Assembly: GCA_964420285.1 (NCBI GenBank)
Contig: CAYQTE010000005.1
Span: 1 to 64,000 of the forward strand
Reading direction: 5' to 3'
Source of the DNA: CAYQTE01 sp964420285
GTDB taxonomy: Bacteria; Planctomycetota; Phycisphaerae; Tepidisphaerales; Tepidisphaeraceae
DNA: 64,000 nucleotides
Each line of letters opens with the position of its first letter. Position 1 is the stretch's first letter. This document shows positions 17,224 through 25,892 of the stretch, one piece after another. The notes under the pieces are model-generated. The model made no database searches. It was not told where the DNA came from and worked only from the letters and a program-made list of their open reading frames with translations. A program made the translations under genes and the position numbers.

Positions 17224-18084
17224 ATGTCCACCGCCAGCAAGGAACTGGTTTCCATTGCCCTGCTTCTCAGGAAGTATCGCGCGATCGATCAGGCGGGGAT
17301 TCAGCATGCGGCCGAAGCGGCGTTTTTCGGGGCGCCGCAGCCGCCGCGCGTGGCCGGGCTGCGAAATGCGCCGGTTTCGTCGTTTGGCGTATTGCTCGGG
17401 CCGCTGCGCTTCGCCGTCTTGAGTGTGGACGGAACCTACATCAAGGACATCGCCAAAGCCGCCGACCAGATCAGCGATGCCGGGGCCAAGCTGGCCATGC
17501 AGCAGCACGCCGCGTGGCTGTCGGTCGATCTGATCGGCGACGCCGGACCCCTCGATCGCGAGAAGATTCACTCCCTCATCGGACAACTCGTCGCCGAACT
17601 CTTGCAGCCGGATGTCCTGGGACTTATCCGACTGCCCGACGCGGCCATGGTGGGCTACGACTTTTCGCAGATTCCGCTTTTTCGCAACCGCCGTGCCGCG
17701 GACGTGTTTCGGCAGGGAACTCCCGACCGGACGGTAAGAGTGTCGGCCAGCCCCGAACTGGACGCGGCGGCCGCCGAAGCCCGCCAGCGCTGGCCGGAAT
17801 TTCTTTCCGCTTATGCCAATCGCAAGCCAAAACAAGACTTTGCCGTGAAGAAGAAATTCGTCGCCGATGAGAAAGCCGAGCACATGTGGGTCAGCGTGAG
17901 CGGCATCGAAGGCTCAACCATTCACGGCTGGCTGAGCAACACTCCCGGCATCATCAAATCCATGAAATACCGCGACCCGGTCGTCCTGTCCGACGCGGAA
18001 GTCGAAGACTGGATGTACACCGACGGCGCTGCCACCATCGGCGGATTTCAGGCGAAAGTGATCCGCAAAAACCGCGGGGAATGA
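17224..18084 (+). CDS. DUF2314-containing protein
   Basis: This 286-residue protein's C-terminal about 80 residues (VKKKFVADEKAEHMWVSV, then GWLSNTPGIIKSMKYRDPVV and VEDWMYTDGAATIGGF) match the DUF2314 pattern. The N-terminal 190 residues look like a DUF4261-type domain that scores small differences in alpha/beta segments. The function is unknown; in other bacteria these domains appear in immunity-like and housekeeping settings. It is transcribed away from the ATPase/TOPRIM pair, with 132 bases between the two starts. No SD is seen. Confidence 0.6.
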   Translation: MSTASKELVSIALLLRKYRAIDQAGIQHAAEAAFFGAPQPPRVAGLRNAPVSSFGVLLGPLRFAVLSVDGTYIKDIAKAADQISDAGAKLAMQQHAAWLSVDLIGDAGPLDREKIHSLIGQLVAELLQPDVLGLIRLPDAAMVGYDFSQIPLFRNRRAADVFRQGTPDRTVRVSASPELDAAAAEARQRWPEFLSAYANRKPKQDFAVKKKFVADEKAEHMWVSVSGIEGSTIHGWLSNTPGIIKSMKYRDPVVLSDAEVEDWMYTDGAATIGGFQAKVIRKNRGE

Positions 18085-18132
18085 GGCGCGCTGATCTGCG
18101 CGACGCCGCGGCAACGCCGCCATCCGCAATCA

Positions 18133-20124
18133 TCAATGCGCGTTATCCACCAGCGCCTTGAGCTGGCGGGCATAGATGGTTTCGTCGTTGATTCCCGTGG
18201 CTATGGGTGCGAGCTGGCCGCTGAGGCTGGTCCGGAAAAAGAAGTACGACACTCGCTTCTTGGTGGCCGTCAGGGCGGCGTCGGGGCTGATGCGCAGCAG
18301 GCCGATCACCGCGTCGGCCCAGCAGTTTTCCTGCCCGGTGAGGCCGCTCACCGTCTCCGGATAATCGACCACGCCGGCCAGGTCGGTCACGTCCGCCGCT
18401 TCAGCCCAATAGGCAAAAGCGTGAACGAACGGCTCGCGCGTATTGCCCTCGGGCTCCATGAGATGCGGCTTGAGCAGGGCAATCACCTTGTCGTGATCGG
18501 CGGGCGTGATCTCGCATGTGTAAAGCCACCTGGCCGCGTCCACCTGCTGAGCGGGCACGCTGCCGGCCAGCAGATTCTCGGCATCGGCCACCGTCTTGAT
18601 TTTGGCGTTGGCGTCCGAATTCAGCAGTTTGCCCAGAAGCTGCGACGCCGGAATCCGCTGCGAACCGCTCACTTCGGCCAGGTTTTGCAGAACCTTTTGC
18701 ATCTCGCCCTTGAAGAAGAACGCACTGTGGCGGCTGTCCATGGCTTTGGCGGCGGCGGCCGGATCAATGCGGACCAGCGCGCCAACGGCCGCGGCCCAGC
18801 TTGATTCCTGGTGGCTGATCCCCTGCACCGTTTGGGGGAATGCCACGATCGCGACCAGATCGTCCTTCTGCGCGGCTTGGGCCCAGTTGCAATAGGCGAT
18901 GACATACGGCAGCCGCGTCTGTCCGTCGGCCTCCATGATGTGCTGCTTGAGCAGCGCCAGCACCGTTGCCCGCTGCGCCTCGACGGGCGCGGCCGTGTCG
19001 ATCCACTGCGCGCCGCGAAGCTGGGCGCTGGCCAGATTGCTGTTCAGATAGGTAATGGCGTCCGCCAGCGAACCGATCTGAGCCGGCAGGCGGGCCGACG
19101 AGGGAGGAATCGTCGGCGACGGCGAAGAGCCAGTGCGCGCCACAGTCGTATTGGCCGGCGGTTGCGAAACGCCGGGGCTGGGCGGAACCGGCGCAGCCGC
19201 TGTGCCAGCGCCGGGCGGGCGCAGGTCCGCGGGAATCTCCGCCTTCTGGGCGGGCGTCAGTTGATTGTAAACATCCAGCGGAATCGTGCTGCGCGCCGCC
19301 GGAGCCCCGGCGGTACCAGAACCGGCCGGAGTGCTCGCGGTGCCGGTCGCGCCGGGGACTGGCGGAGCCGGTTTGGCCGGGGCGGGTGTTGCACCGCCGC
19401 TCGCCTGCGCCGGCTGCGTGGTGCTGTCCGCGCCCCAATTCGTATAGAGAACCCGGATGCCGCTGACCACATATCCGCCGCGCGCGGCGGGGCCGATCGG
19501 AATCTGCGGCGGCCGCGTTATCACCGGCCCGCGCGGACCAATCCGGCCGCGAGGAATGATCGGCGACGGCGGCACGACCGGCCCACCGATGCCGCCGCCG
19601 CTGGTCTCGACGGCCGCCTCCACCTCGACATCCTCCAACTCGTGGCTCTCGAACATCGCCACCAGCACCGTGTCCTGCGATGGTGACAGATCCTCGCGCA
19701 CCATCTTGCCGATGGCGGCCAGCGCACCGTGCCCGCGCTGCGCGATCGCGCCGGGGGTGACCGGCCCGACCATTCGTCCGCCCGCCGCGTTGTCCAGCGC
19801 GCCGTTGAGCATCGTCCGCAGCCGCTCAAATTGCTGCCGCTGCTCGTCGCTGCAATTCAGATGCGTCTGCAGCTTGCTGGCCAGTAGAATCGTGCAATAG
19901 TCGCCGACGTCGATCTCGTTGAGCGGCGGCCGGCCGTCATCACCGGGCTGCGTCGCCGCGGCGCCGGCCGGCGCCGAACCCAGTGCCGCCGCCTCAGCCG
20001 CCTGCGCGCTGGCCGATCGTATTGGCGCACCGGCAATGAGAACCGCGCCGCAAAACAGCGCCAGCAGCCGCTTGCCCGTGATGCCCAACGCCCCGCCCGC
20101 GCGAGAAAATTTCCTCCGGCCCAT
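18133..20124 (-). CDS. Secreted Pro/Ala-rich protein with a duplicated helical C-terminal module
   Basis: This 663-residue protein has a signal peptide (RLLALFCGAVLIAGAPIRSASA) and a short helical region with a cysteine. A Gly/Pro-rich linker (PVVPPSPIIPRGRIGPRG) and a long Pro/Ala/Thr-rich stretch (about 250-370) follow. The last about 280 residues contain two copies of a roughly 140-residue helical unit. Compare LLKQHIMEADGQTRLPYVIA with LLKPHLMEPEGNTREPFVHA, and GISHQESSWAAAVGALVRID with GLTGQENCWADAVIGLLRIS. The start at 20124 follows GAAAGGGG. No enzyme motif is seen; a structural or binding role outside the cytoplasm is inferred. Confidence 0.55.
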   Translation of the reverse strand: MGRRKFSRAGGALGITGKRLLALFCGAVLIAGAPIRSASAQAAEAAALGSAPAGAAATQPGDDGRPPLNEIDVGDYCTILLASKLQTHLNCSDEQRQQFERLRTMLNGALDNAAGGRMVGPVTPGAIAQRGHGALAAIGKMVREDLSPSQDTVLVAMFESHELEDVEVEAAVETSGGGIGGPVVPPSPIIPRGRIGPRGPVITRPPQIPIGPAARGGYVVSGIRVLYTNWGADSTTQPAQASGGATPAPAKPAPPVPGATGTASTPAGSGTAGAPAARSTIPLDVYNQLTPAQKAEIPADLRPPGAGTAAAPVPPSPGVSQPPANTTVARTGSSPSPTIPPSSARLPAQIGSLADAITYLNSNLASAQLRGAQWIDTAAPVEAQRATVLALLKQHIMEADGQTRLPYVIAYCNWAQAAQKDDLVAIVAFPQTVQGISHQESSWAAAVGALVRIDPAAAAKAMDSRHSAFFFKGEMQKVLQNLAEVSGSQRIPASQLLGKLLNSDANAKIKTVADAENLLAGSVPAQQVDAARWLYTCEITPADHDKVIALLKPHLMEPEGNTREPFVHAFAYWAEAADVTDLAGVVDYPETVSGLTGQENCWADAVIGLLRISPDAALTATKKRVSYFFFRTSLSGQLAPIATGINDETIYARQLKALVDNAH

Positions 20125-20286
20125 CTTGATGCCCCTTTCAAATTGCACCACAAAACCCGATCGCAGCAACGGCCGAGACATGGCGGCCGCATTGCCCAAC
20201 CGCGATGCAAAAATTCTACAGAATTGAGACCGGAATTCAAGGAATTTCGGCAACTTGACGGCCGTGGCGGCGATCATTCCCGACGC

Positions 20287-21252
20287 TTATCGCGGTTGAT
20301 CCACAAACCTCTCGGTCAAATCCCCATACGCGTCAATCCGCCGATCGCGGAGGAACGGCCAATGGGTGCGGCTGAAGTTGACCCTTGAGAGATCGCAATC
20401 GACCAGGAGAATTTGCTCCTGGTCGATCGAGGCTCGCTGGATGACCTGTCCATCCGGGCCGGCGGCGAAGGACTGGCCCCAGAATTGGATGCCGTCCGGG
20501 CTGGCGAGTTGTCCGTTGGCGGCGGTGATCTTCTCCAGGCCAATGCGGTTGGGGGCGGCGACGTAGCAGCCGTTGGCGATCGCGTGGCTTCGCTGGATCA
20601 GTTCCCAGCTTTCGTGCTGGGCTTGGCCGAATTCTTTCTTCTCGGATGGGTGCCAGCCGATGGCGGTGGGGAAGAAGAGGATTTGCGCGCCGGCCATCGC
20701 GGTGAGCCTTGCGGCTTCGGGAAACCACTGGTCCCAGCAGACCAGCACGCCGATCGTGGCCCAGGGGGTCTTGAAGGCGCGGAAGCCGGTGTCGCCGGGA
20801 GTGAAATAGAACTTTTCGTAATACAGCGGATCGTCGGGGATGTGCATCTTGCGATAGATGCCGAGGATCGAGCCGGCCGGGCCGATGACGGCGGCGGTGT
20901 TGTGATACAACCCGGCCGCCCGGCGCTCAAACAGCGAGGCAATGATGACGCACTTGTGCTTGCGGGCCAGCTTGCCGAAAGAGTCGGTGCTCGGGCCGGG
21001 GATTGGCTCGGCCAGATCGAAGAAGCGGTGATCCTCGGTCTGGCAGAAGTATTGTGAAGTGAACAATTCCTGCGTGCAGAGAATCTTCGCCCCGCCGCGT
21101 GCGGCCTTGTCGAGCAGATCGAGCTGCGCGGCGCGGTTGTGTTTCGGATCGTCCGTGCAGGCCATTTGCGTCAGGCCGATGCGAACGATCTGAGATGCTG
21201 CACTCGGCCCGGCATTCGACGGCGGCGATTTTTTCTTTGGTCTTTTTTTCAT
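20287..21252 (-). CDS. aguB: N-carbamoylputrescine amidase-like nitrilase-superfamily hydrolase
   Basis: This 321-residue protein has the complete nitrilase triad in context: Glu in CTQELFTSQYFCQ, Lys in YRKMHIPDDPLYYEKFYF and Cys in VLVCWDQWFPEAARL. The YRKMHIPDDP and FGQAQHESWELIQRSHAIAN segments are typical of AguB, which hydrolyses N-carbamoylputrescine to putrescine. A basic N-terminus (KKRPKKKSPP) is unusual. The ATG at 21252 overlaps the stop of the DNA polymerase delta gene (ATGA), so it is translated after holA. No agmatine deiminase gene (aguA) is nearby in this window. Confidence 0.85.
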   Translation of the reverse strand: MKKRPKKKSPPSNAGPSAASQIVRIGLTQMACTDDPKHNRAAQLDLLDKAARGGAKILCTQELFTSQYFCQTEDHRFFDLAEPIPGPSTDSFGKLARKHKCVIIASLFERRAAGLYHNTAAVIGPAGSILGIYRKMHIPDDPLYYEKFYFTPGDTGFRAFKTPWATIGVLVCWDQWFPEAARLTAMAGAQILFFPTAIGWHPSEKKEFGQAQHESWELIQRSHAIANGCYVAAPNRIGLEKITAANGQLASPDGIQFWGQSFAAGPDGQVIQRASIDQEQILLVDCDLSRVNFSRTHWPFLRDRRIDAYGDLTERFVDQPR

Positions 21253-22256
21253 CGCGTTGACGCTCGCTCGGCCGGTGCCAGGTATTGGGCGGCCGAAAGC
21301 AGGAACCGTTCGACATTGCTGGCTGCGTCGCCGATGCCGGTTTTGCCTTGAAAGTCGATCTCGACCAGCAGATCCAGAAGCCGGTCGATGCCGCCATCGC
21401 CGAGGCGCAGCGCGGTCTGGACGAACGCGGCCTGGCGGTCGCGCGGCCAGATGCGCAATTGCTGGCCGATCGTGAACGGCGATTCGCCGTTTCGCGACAT
21501 GGTGATGGCCTTGCGCGCGTTTTGCAGGAACAGCCCCAGCCAGGTGATGCCGCGAAATTCGGCGCTGCTGTCCATTTGCAGCAATTGACGCCAGCGCCGC
21601 AATGCCTCGGCGGGCTGGCCGGAACCCAGGGCATCGGTCATGTCCCACATCTGCCGCTCGCGTTGAAACGGAACCGCCTGCTCGATGGCGGCCAGGTCGA
21701 TCTTGTCGGTGCAGGCGACGGCCAGCTTGGCCAGTTCGTTGTCCAGCCGGCCCATGTCGCTGCCGAGCAGATCAACCAGCGCCGCCGCCGCGGCCGGGTC
21801 GATGGCGATCTTGTGGCTCATCCGCGCCCGATCAACCACCCACTTGGCGATATCCTTGGGCGGCTGGCAGGGAATGACGGCGCCGGCCGCGGTGATCATC
21901 TTATAGATGCGCTGATTGGCCGGCAGCGAATCCAGCCGCAGCACCAGCGTCGACTGTGCCGACGGCTTCTGGACGTAATCCTCCAGCGCGGCCCGGTGCC
22001 TGGTGAGGAATTCATCCGCCTGTCGCAGGACAATGAGATTGTGTCCGCCGAAGAGCGAAAAGGTGTGAAGGTGGTCCAGAACGTCGGATAACTCGGCCTC
22101 CTCGCCGTCGAGATCAAACCGCTGCGTGTCCGGCGGAAGTTGCGCGACGATGTCGCGCAGGGCCTGAATCTGCAACAGCGGCTCGGTCCCGACCAGCGCG
22201 TAGACGGCCTTGAAAGCAGCGGCAGGCTTGGCGGGCTTGGCCGGTTTGGCGGGCAT
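21249..22256 (-). CDS. holA: DNA polymerase III delta subunit
   Basis: This 335-residue clamp-loader subunit has the HolA layout. A degenerate AAA+ N-terminal domain begins with AVYALVGTEPLLQIQALRDI and continues through LDGEEAELSDVLDHLHTFSLFGG and LIVLRQADEFL. The helical collar comes next, with LVDLLGSDMGRLDNELAKLA, a strong family signature. It loads the beta clamp in replication. The N-terminus has a repeated Pro-Ala-Lys tract. The start at 22256 is the first ATG of the conserved frame. Its stop overlaps the start of the amidase gene, an odd pairing. Confidence 0.85.
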   Translation of the reverse strand: MPAKPAKPAKPAAAFKAVYALVGTEPLLQIQALRDIVAQLPPDTQRFDLDGEEAELSDVLDHLHTFSLFGGHNLIVLRQADEFLTRHRAALEDYVQKPSAQSTLVLRLDSLPANQRIYKMITAAGAVIPCQPPKDIAKWVVDRARMSHKIAIDPAAAAALVDLLGSDMGRLDNELAKLAVACTDKIDLAAIEQAVPFQRERQMWDMTDALGSGQPAEALRRWRQLLQMDSSAEFRGITWLGLFLQNARKAITMSRNGESPFTIGQQLRIWPRDRQAAFVQTALRLGDGGIDRLLDLLVEIDFQGKTGIGDAASNVERFLLSAAQYLAPAERASTR

Positions 22257-22459
22257 GGGGGAGTTTGTACGAAGCCCGGCCCATCGCGTCAACGCATGGA
22301 CGCAGCCAAACGCCACCAAACGATTGCCTTCCCGGCGTGCGTTGTGCGAGAAATCCGCTACACTCTCCCCGGCGGCAGGGCCGATAGCTAGAGAGACGGG
22401 GACACGGAGAGGTTTGCCCGGCGGGCAGTTGTTACGCCCCGACGACAATGGGAGAACGC

Positions 22460-23209
22460 ATGTCCAATCCGTTTTCAAGCTTCTGCGACGATTTCTACAT
22501 CAACATGCGCCTGGGTTCGCAGCTCAATCTGCCGCACCAGCGCGAGACCCTCCTTCATTTCTTCGAGCGCGTGCAGAAACAGATCCCTTCGATGACGCGC
22601 TTCCGCAAGACCGATAACGGCGAAATGAATCTCGAGGAGGACCGCAACAACGCCGCCTACCGATGGGTCAGCGTCGAGGCCAAGCGGTTGAGCTGCGGAT
22701 ACGTCAACCCGCCGGACATCGAGACGGCCATCGAACTGCACGATTTCATCCTGCAACTGGCGCCGTATCACCTGGGGATCAGCCCGGTGGAGATCGACTA
22801 TCTGGACGTGCTGTTCGGGTTCGATCTGAACTTCAGCGGCAATCACGACGAAATCATTTCCGAAAGCCTGATGTCCGATTCGCCCCTGCATTGCCTTGCC
22901 GAGGAGCCCGGCGCCAAGGCCGTGGACGTGCAGCCGACGATGACATTCGCCCTCAGTGACGATTGCCGCCTGCAAGGCCGCCTGGACATCGTCACGCGCA
23001 CGAACATGTACCAAGTGCGCACGGGGGATTATTCCGATGATGTGATCAGCGTCTACCTGATTCTCCGCCGCTACTGGGGCGACCGGCCGAAGCAGGCTCT
23101 GGAAGAGGTCTTCGGCGAAATGACCGCGCGGGCCGAGTCGATCTCCGAAAAATACGTCGTCTCAAGGATCTTGCGCCCGATCTCATCGGCGATCGCGTCG
23201 AGGTCGTGA
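22460..23209 (+). CDS. Conserved cytoplasmic protein of unknown function
   Basis: This 249-residue protein has no signal peptide, membrane span or recognised motif. Composition is even and well folded-looking, with conserved-type blocks FCDDFYINMRLGSQLNLPH, NNAAYRWVSVEAKRLSCGY and VYLILRRYWGDRPKQALEEV. The ATG at 22460 has SD GGGAG at good spacing. It faces away from holA, with a 203-base shared upstream region. Similar unassigned proteins of about 250 residues seem to occur in planctomycetes, from memory only. Confidence 0.55.
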   Translation: MSNPFSSFCDDFYINMRLGSQLNLPHQRETLLHFFERVQKQIPSMTRFRKTDNGEMNLEEDRNNAAYRWVSVEAKRLSCGYVNPPDIETAIELHDFILQLAPYHLGISPVEIDYLDVLFGFDLNFSGNHDEIISESLMSDSPLHCLAEEPGAKAVDVQPTMTFALSDDCRLQGRLDIVTRTNMYQVRTGDYSDDVISVYLILRRYWGDRPKQALEEVFGEMTARAESISEKYVVSRILRPISSAIASRS

Positions 23210-23234
23210 AGGGCAAGTCAAGCCGCCCCTCCGG

Positions 23235-23801
23235 TTACATCGTAGTCTGTTTCAACTGATCCAGTAATGTCTGGCGGGCTTGCAGATAGCGTACCTCCGC
23301 TCTGCGGAACTCGGCGGCTCGCCGGGCGTCGGAAATTCCTAGAACTATTGCCAGAACCACAAAAACTGAGGCGATGAGAATCGCCCCGACAGGAGACGCA
23401 CCGGGCTGCCACGCCAGATTGGCGATAGTGACTCCGACCGCAATCACAACGATGAATCCGATTATCGTGGGTTTGGCGGCGGGTTTCACCGAACCGCCGT
23501 CTCTGCTGTGGTCTATATGCCTGCCGCCGCGAATCGCCCATTGGCGTTCTAGCAGGTCGATGCGCTCGCGGATCAGGAGTTCGGTCAGCCCATGCTCGAC
23601 GCGAGCAGTTCGCGCGTCGATTTTTTCGAGTACGTGAGTGCAGGCAACGCCGCCTGAGCGCTGGATTTCGAGGCGCGAGCCGCAGTGGGAGCAGATGACA
23701 AACCGAGCGTCATCGGGCACTGACAACGGCGCGGCGCAATGATCGCAGGTAATTGCTGCCAACGGGCTGCCAACCACGGGTGATGCGGCCGGTGGATTCA
23801 T
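23235..23801 (-). CDS. Zinc-ribbon protein with two membrane spans (copy 1)
   Basis: This 188-residue protein begins with a four-cysteine zinc ribbon (CDHCAAPLSVPDDARFVICS then HCG). A helical linker with an Arg/Glu-rich coiled segment follows. Two membrane spans come next (IIGFIVVIAVGVTIANLAW and GAILIASVFVVLAIVLGI), then a basic helical tail (AAEFRRAEVRYLQARQTLL). It is clearly a paralogue of the next gene: both share the ribbon, the THVLE...R linker and the tail. Function unknown. Confidence 0.6.
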   Translation of the reverse strand: MNPPAASPVVGSPLAAITCDHCAAPLSVPDDARFVICSHCGSRLEIQRSGGVACTHVLEKIDARTARVEHGLTELLIRERIDLLERQWAIRGGRHIDHSRDGGSVKPAAKPTIIGFIVVIAVGVTIANLAWQPGASPVGAILIASVFVVLAIVLGISDARRAAEFRRAEVRYLQARQTLLDQLKQTTM

Positions 23802-23862
23802 GGGTGTTAGTATATCAAATTACCCGCCCGCTGGCTCTTCAAGCGGCCCGCGGTGTCGGGCG

Positions 23863-24477
23863 TCAAACGGACGCCGAACAGGTGGCATTCGTTGCCCCGC
23901 GGCTCTGGTTTCCGAGCCTCTCCAACTGTGTAAGCAACTCCTGACGACGCCGCTGATAGCGACGCTCGGCGGCATTGAATTTAAGAGCCTTGCCGATGCC
24001 GGAAATCCCGTACACTATCGCCCCAACCACAAAACCGATGCCGGCCAGGAGCGCAAGGATACCGGCCGGACCCGCGTCAGGCATCGACGCCAGGAAGAAG
24101 AACATGCTCGCGAGCATGCAGACAAAAATCGAGACGCCGATCGCCACACCGACCGTGGGTCTAAAGGTATGGCCATATTTGCCGTGGAGCATGTGCTGTT
24201 TACTTTGCGTCACCCACAGCCCGTCAACACGTTTGATTTGCCCCAGGATTTCAAGTTCGGCAACTTCCCGCTCGATGTCTGCGGTTCGCCGATCGACCGC
24301 TTCGAGCACATGCGTGTAGGTTCCGCCGCCGGAGCGTTCAACTTCGAGGCTCGATCCGCAATGCGCGCACGTGACAAACCGGGCGTCCTCGGGCATCGCC
24401 AGCGGCGCCCCGCAATGATTGCAGGCCGCGGCGATCAGGTGGCTGGCGGTTTCCGGCCAAACACTCGGCTGGCTCAT
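23863..24477 (-). CDS. Zinc-ribbon protein with two membrane spans (copy 2)
   Basis: This 204-residue paralogue of the adjacent downstream gene has zinc ribbon CNHCGAPLAMPEDARFVTCA plus HCGSSLEVERSGG. The linker is TYTHVLEAVDRRTADIEREV, the two spans are VGVAIGVSIFVCMLASMFFFL and ILALLAGIGFVVGAIVYGI, and the tail RRYQRRRQELLTQLERLG is basic. The start MSQPSV at 24477 is taken; a longer frame to 24564 would overlap the divergent regulator promoter. The pair is a tandem duplication with one reading direction. Confidence 0.6.
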   Translation of the reverse strand: MSQPSVWPETASHLIAAACNHCGAPLAMPEDARFVTCAHCGSSLEVERSGGGTYTHVLEAVDRRTADIEREVAELEILGQIKRVDGLWVTQSKQHMLHGKYGHTFRPTVGVAIGVSIFVCMLASMFFFLASMPDAGPAGILALLAGIGFVVGAIVYGISGIGKALKFNAAERRYQRRRQELLTQLERLGNQSRGATNATCSASV

Positions 24478-24517
24478 GCCCGATAGTATACTGCCGCAGC
24501 CGTTGGGTCGCATTACA

Positions 24518-24538
24518 ATTTCCCGAAAGATAGGGAAT
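24518..24538. promoter_or_regulatory. Inverted repeat upstream of the antitoxin-like regulator
   Basis: ATTTCCC (24518-24524) and GGGAAT (24533-24538) form an inverted repeat with an 8-base spacer, 20 bases upstream of the ATG at 24558. A position like this suits autoregulation by the HTH protein encoded next. Confidence 0.4.
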
Positions 24539-24557
24539 CGCGTGGAGGCGCTTATCA

Positions 24558-24917
24558 ATGACAACCGAAATCATCCAACGCAAAGGCCGACGCTTCGCAG
24601 TGGTGCCGCTGGAGGATTTCGAGCGACTTCGGCGCGACGCGGAAATGCTCGATGACATTCTGGCTTACGACGCCGCCGTGGCCGACAAGGGAGAGATGTT
24701 CCCGTCCGAGGTGGTCGATCGCCTGGTCGGCGGCGAGAATCCCATTCGCGTCTTCCGCGACTATCGCGGGCTGACTCAGGCGCAACTTGCCAAGGCGGCG
24801 AAGATCGCCCGGCCGTATCTCGCCGAGATCGAGACCGGCCGGAAACAGGGATCGGTCTCTGTACTCAAGGCCATCGCCGCCGCGATGAAGTTGGAACTGG
24901 CGGACATCGCCGGCTGA
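24558..24917 (+). CDS. XRE-family regulator with antitoxin-like N-terminal domain
   Basis: This 119-residue protein has an N-terminal part (1-55, QRKGRRFAVVPLEDFERLRR) resembling the Phd/YefM-type antitoxin opening. The C-terminal part (about 62-118) is a Cro/C1-type helix-turn-helix (FRDYRGLTQAQLAKAAKIAR, then YLAEIETGRKQG). Such fused antitoxins usually pair with a RelE/HigB-type toxin, but the next gene is a glycosyltransferase on the other strand, 4 bases away, and no toxin-sized ORF lies upstream. It is therefore an orphan antitoxin or a stand-alone regulator. Confidence 0.65.
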   Translation: MTTEIIQRKGRRFAVVPLEDFERLRRDAEMLDDILAYDAAVADKGEMFPSEVVDRLVGGENPIRVFRDYRGLTQAQLAKAAKIARPYLAEIETGRKQGSVSVLKAIAAAMKLELADIAG

Positions 24918-24920
24918 TTC

Positions 24921-25883
24921 TCAACCTTGGCGTCTTGGCGCTCTTGGAGGTTCGATTTCTTCTCCCCCGGAAATTTCGGCGTGCTCACGCACTTGCATAG
25001 CCGCGCGAAGCGATCGGCGGGCAGCAATGATCCGGCGGGTTTGGGGCGCGGCCAGCGTCAATACGGCGCGCGGGTTGGTCAGCAAATTGGCCATCGCTCG
25101 GAGCAGGATGAACGTACCCAGGTCGATCCGGCCGCGGCGGGATTGAGCGATGGCATCACTTAGGTCAATCGCGGCCAGTTCCAGTTCGAAATAGGCCGGC
25201 AGGCGGGTCTGGCCGTGGCGGTGGACAACCTTGCGGGCCTCCTCGATGCGGTCGCGCCCGCTGCTGGCGGTCTTGCCGGCCGGATGAAATCGATAGTGCG
25301 CCAGCACGCGCGGCAGATACAACACGCGGGCGGTCTGCGTCGCCTTGAGGAAGAAGTCGTAGTCCATTGCCCAATGCAGCGAGATATCCAGCGGCCCGGC
25401 CTGCTCAAAAAGCGACCGGCGGAAAAACGCGGCCGGTTGTGCGATGTAATCCGAATGCGTCAGCAGCCGCCGGCGGTTAAACGGCTCAACCTGCACGCAA
25501 AGCCCGATGTCGTTCCCGTCGGCGTCGATGAATCTCGCATCGCCGTACACCAGGCCGACATCGGGATTTTCCGCAAAGGCCTGATCGACCCGCTCCAGCG
25601 CGCCGGCGGCGAGCATGTCATCGGAATTCAACCAGGAAAGAATCTCGCCCCGCGTGAGGCCGAATCCCTTGTTGATCGCATCGGCCTGCCCACGATCCGG
25701 CTCGGTGACAAACCGCACCGGCGGATCGAATTGCCGCAGAAGTTCGATCGTGCCGTCGGTCGAGCCGGCATCGACGACGAGATGATCCAGACGCGGATAG
25801 TGTTGATCGAGCACCGAACGAATCGTGGCCGACAGAAATCGGGCCTGCTGATACGAGGGTGTCACGATGGCAAAGCTGTGCAT
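24921..25883 (-). CDS. Family 2 glycosyltransferase
   Basis: This 320-residue protein has the GT-A opening FAIVTPSYQQARFLSATI and VVDAGSTDGTIELL. The metal-binding acidic motif follows in SWLNSDDMLAAGALERVD, and the acceptor-side HWAMDYDFFLKAT (ED-like) motif near residue 180. It would transfer a sugar from a nucleotide donor to a surface polysaccharide or glycan acceptor at the cytoplasmic face. The final residues (PPRAPRRQG) are encoded by a stretch of repeat-like sequence (CTTGGCGTCTTGGCG read on the plus strand), suggesting that the natural C-terminus was replaced. It sits 9 bases from the phosphoesterase gene. Confidence 0.8.
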   Translation of the reverse strand: MHSFAIVTPSYQQARFLSATIRSVLDQHYPRLDHLVVDAGSTDGTIELLRQFDPPVRFVTEPDRGQADAINKGFGLTRGEILSWLNSDDMLAAGALERVDQAFAENPDVGLVYGDARFIDADGNDIGLCVQVEPFNRRRLLTHSDYIAQPAAFFRRSLFEQAGPLDISLHWAMDYDFFLKATQTARVLYLPRVLAHYRFHPAGKTASSGRDRIEEARKVVHRHGQTRLPAYFELELAAIDLSDAIAQSRRGRIDLGTFILLRAMANLLTNPRAVLTLAAPQTRRIIAARRSLRAAMQVREHAEISGGEEIEPPRAPRRQG

Positions 25884-25892
25884 GCGGGGCTC

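Noticed and set aside
24558..25883. The antitoxin-like regulator and the glycosyltransferase as a toxin-antitoxin pair
   Set aside because: The glycosyltransferase is on the opposite strand, normal in size and clearly family 2, so it is not a toxin partner.
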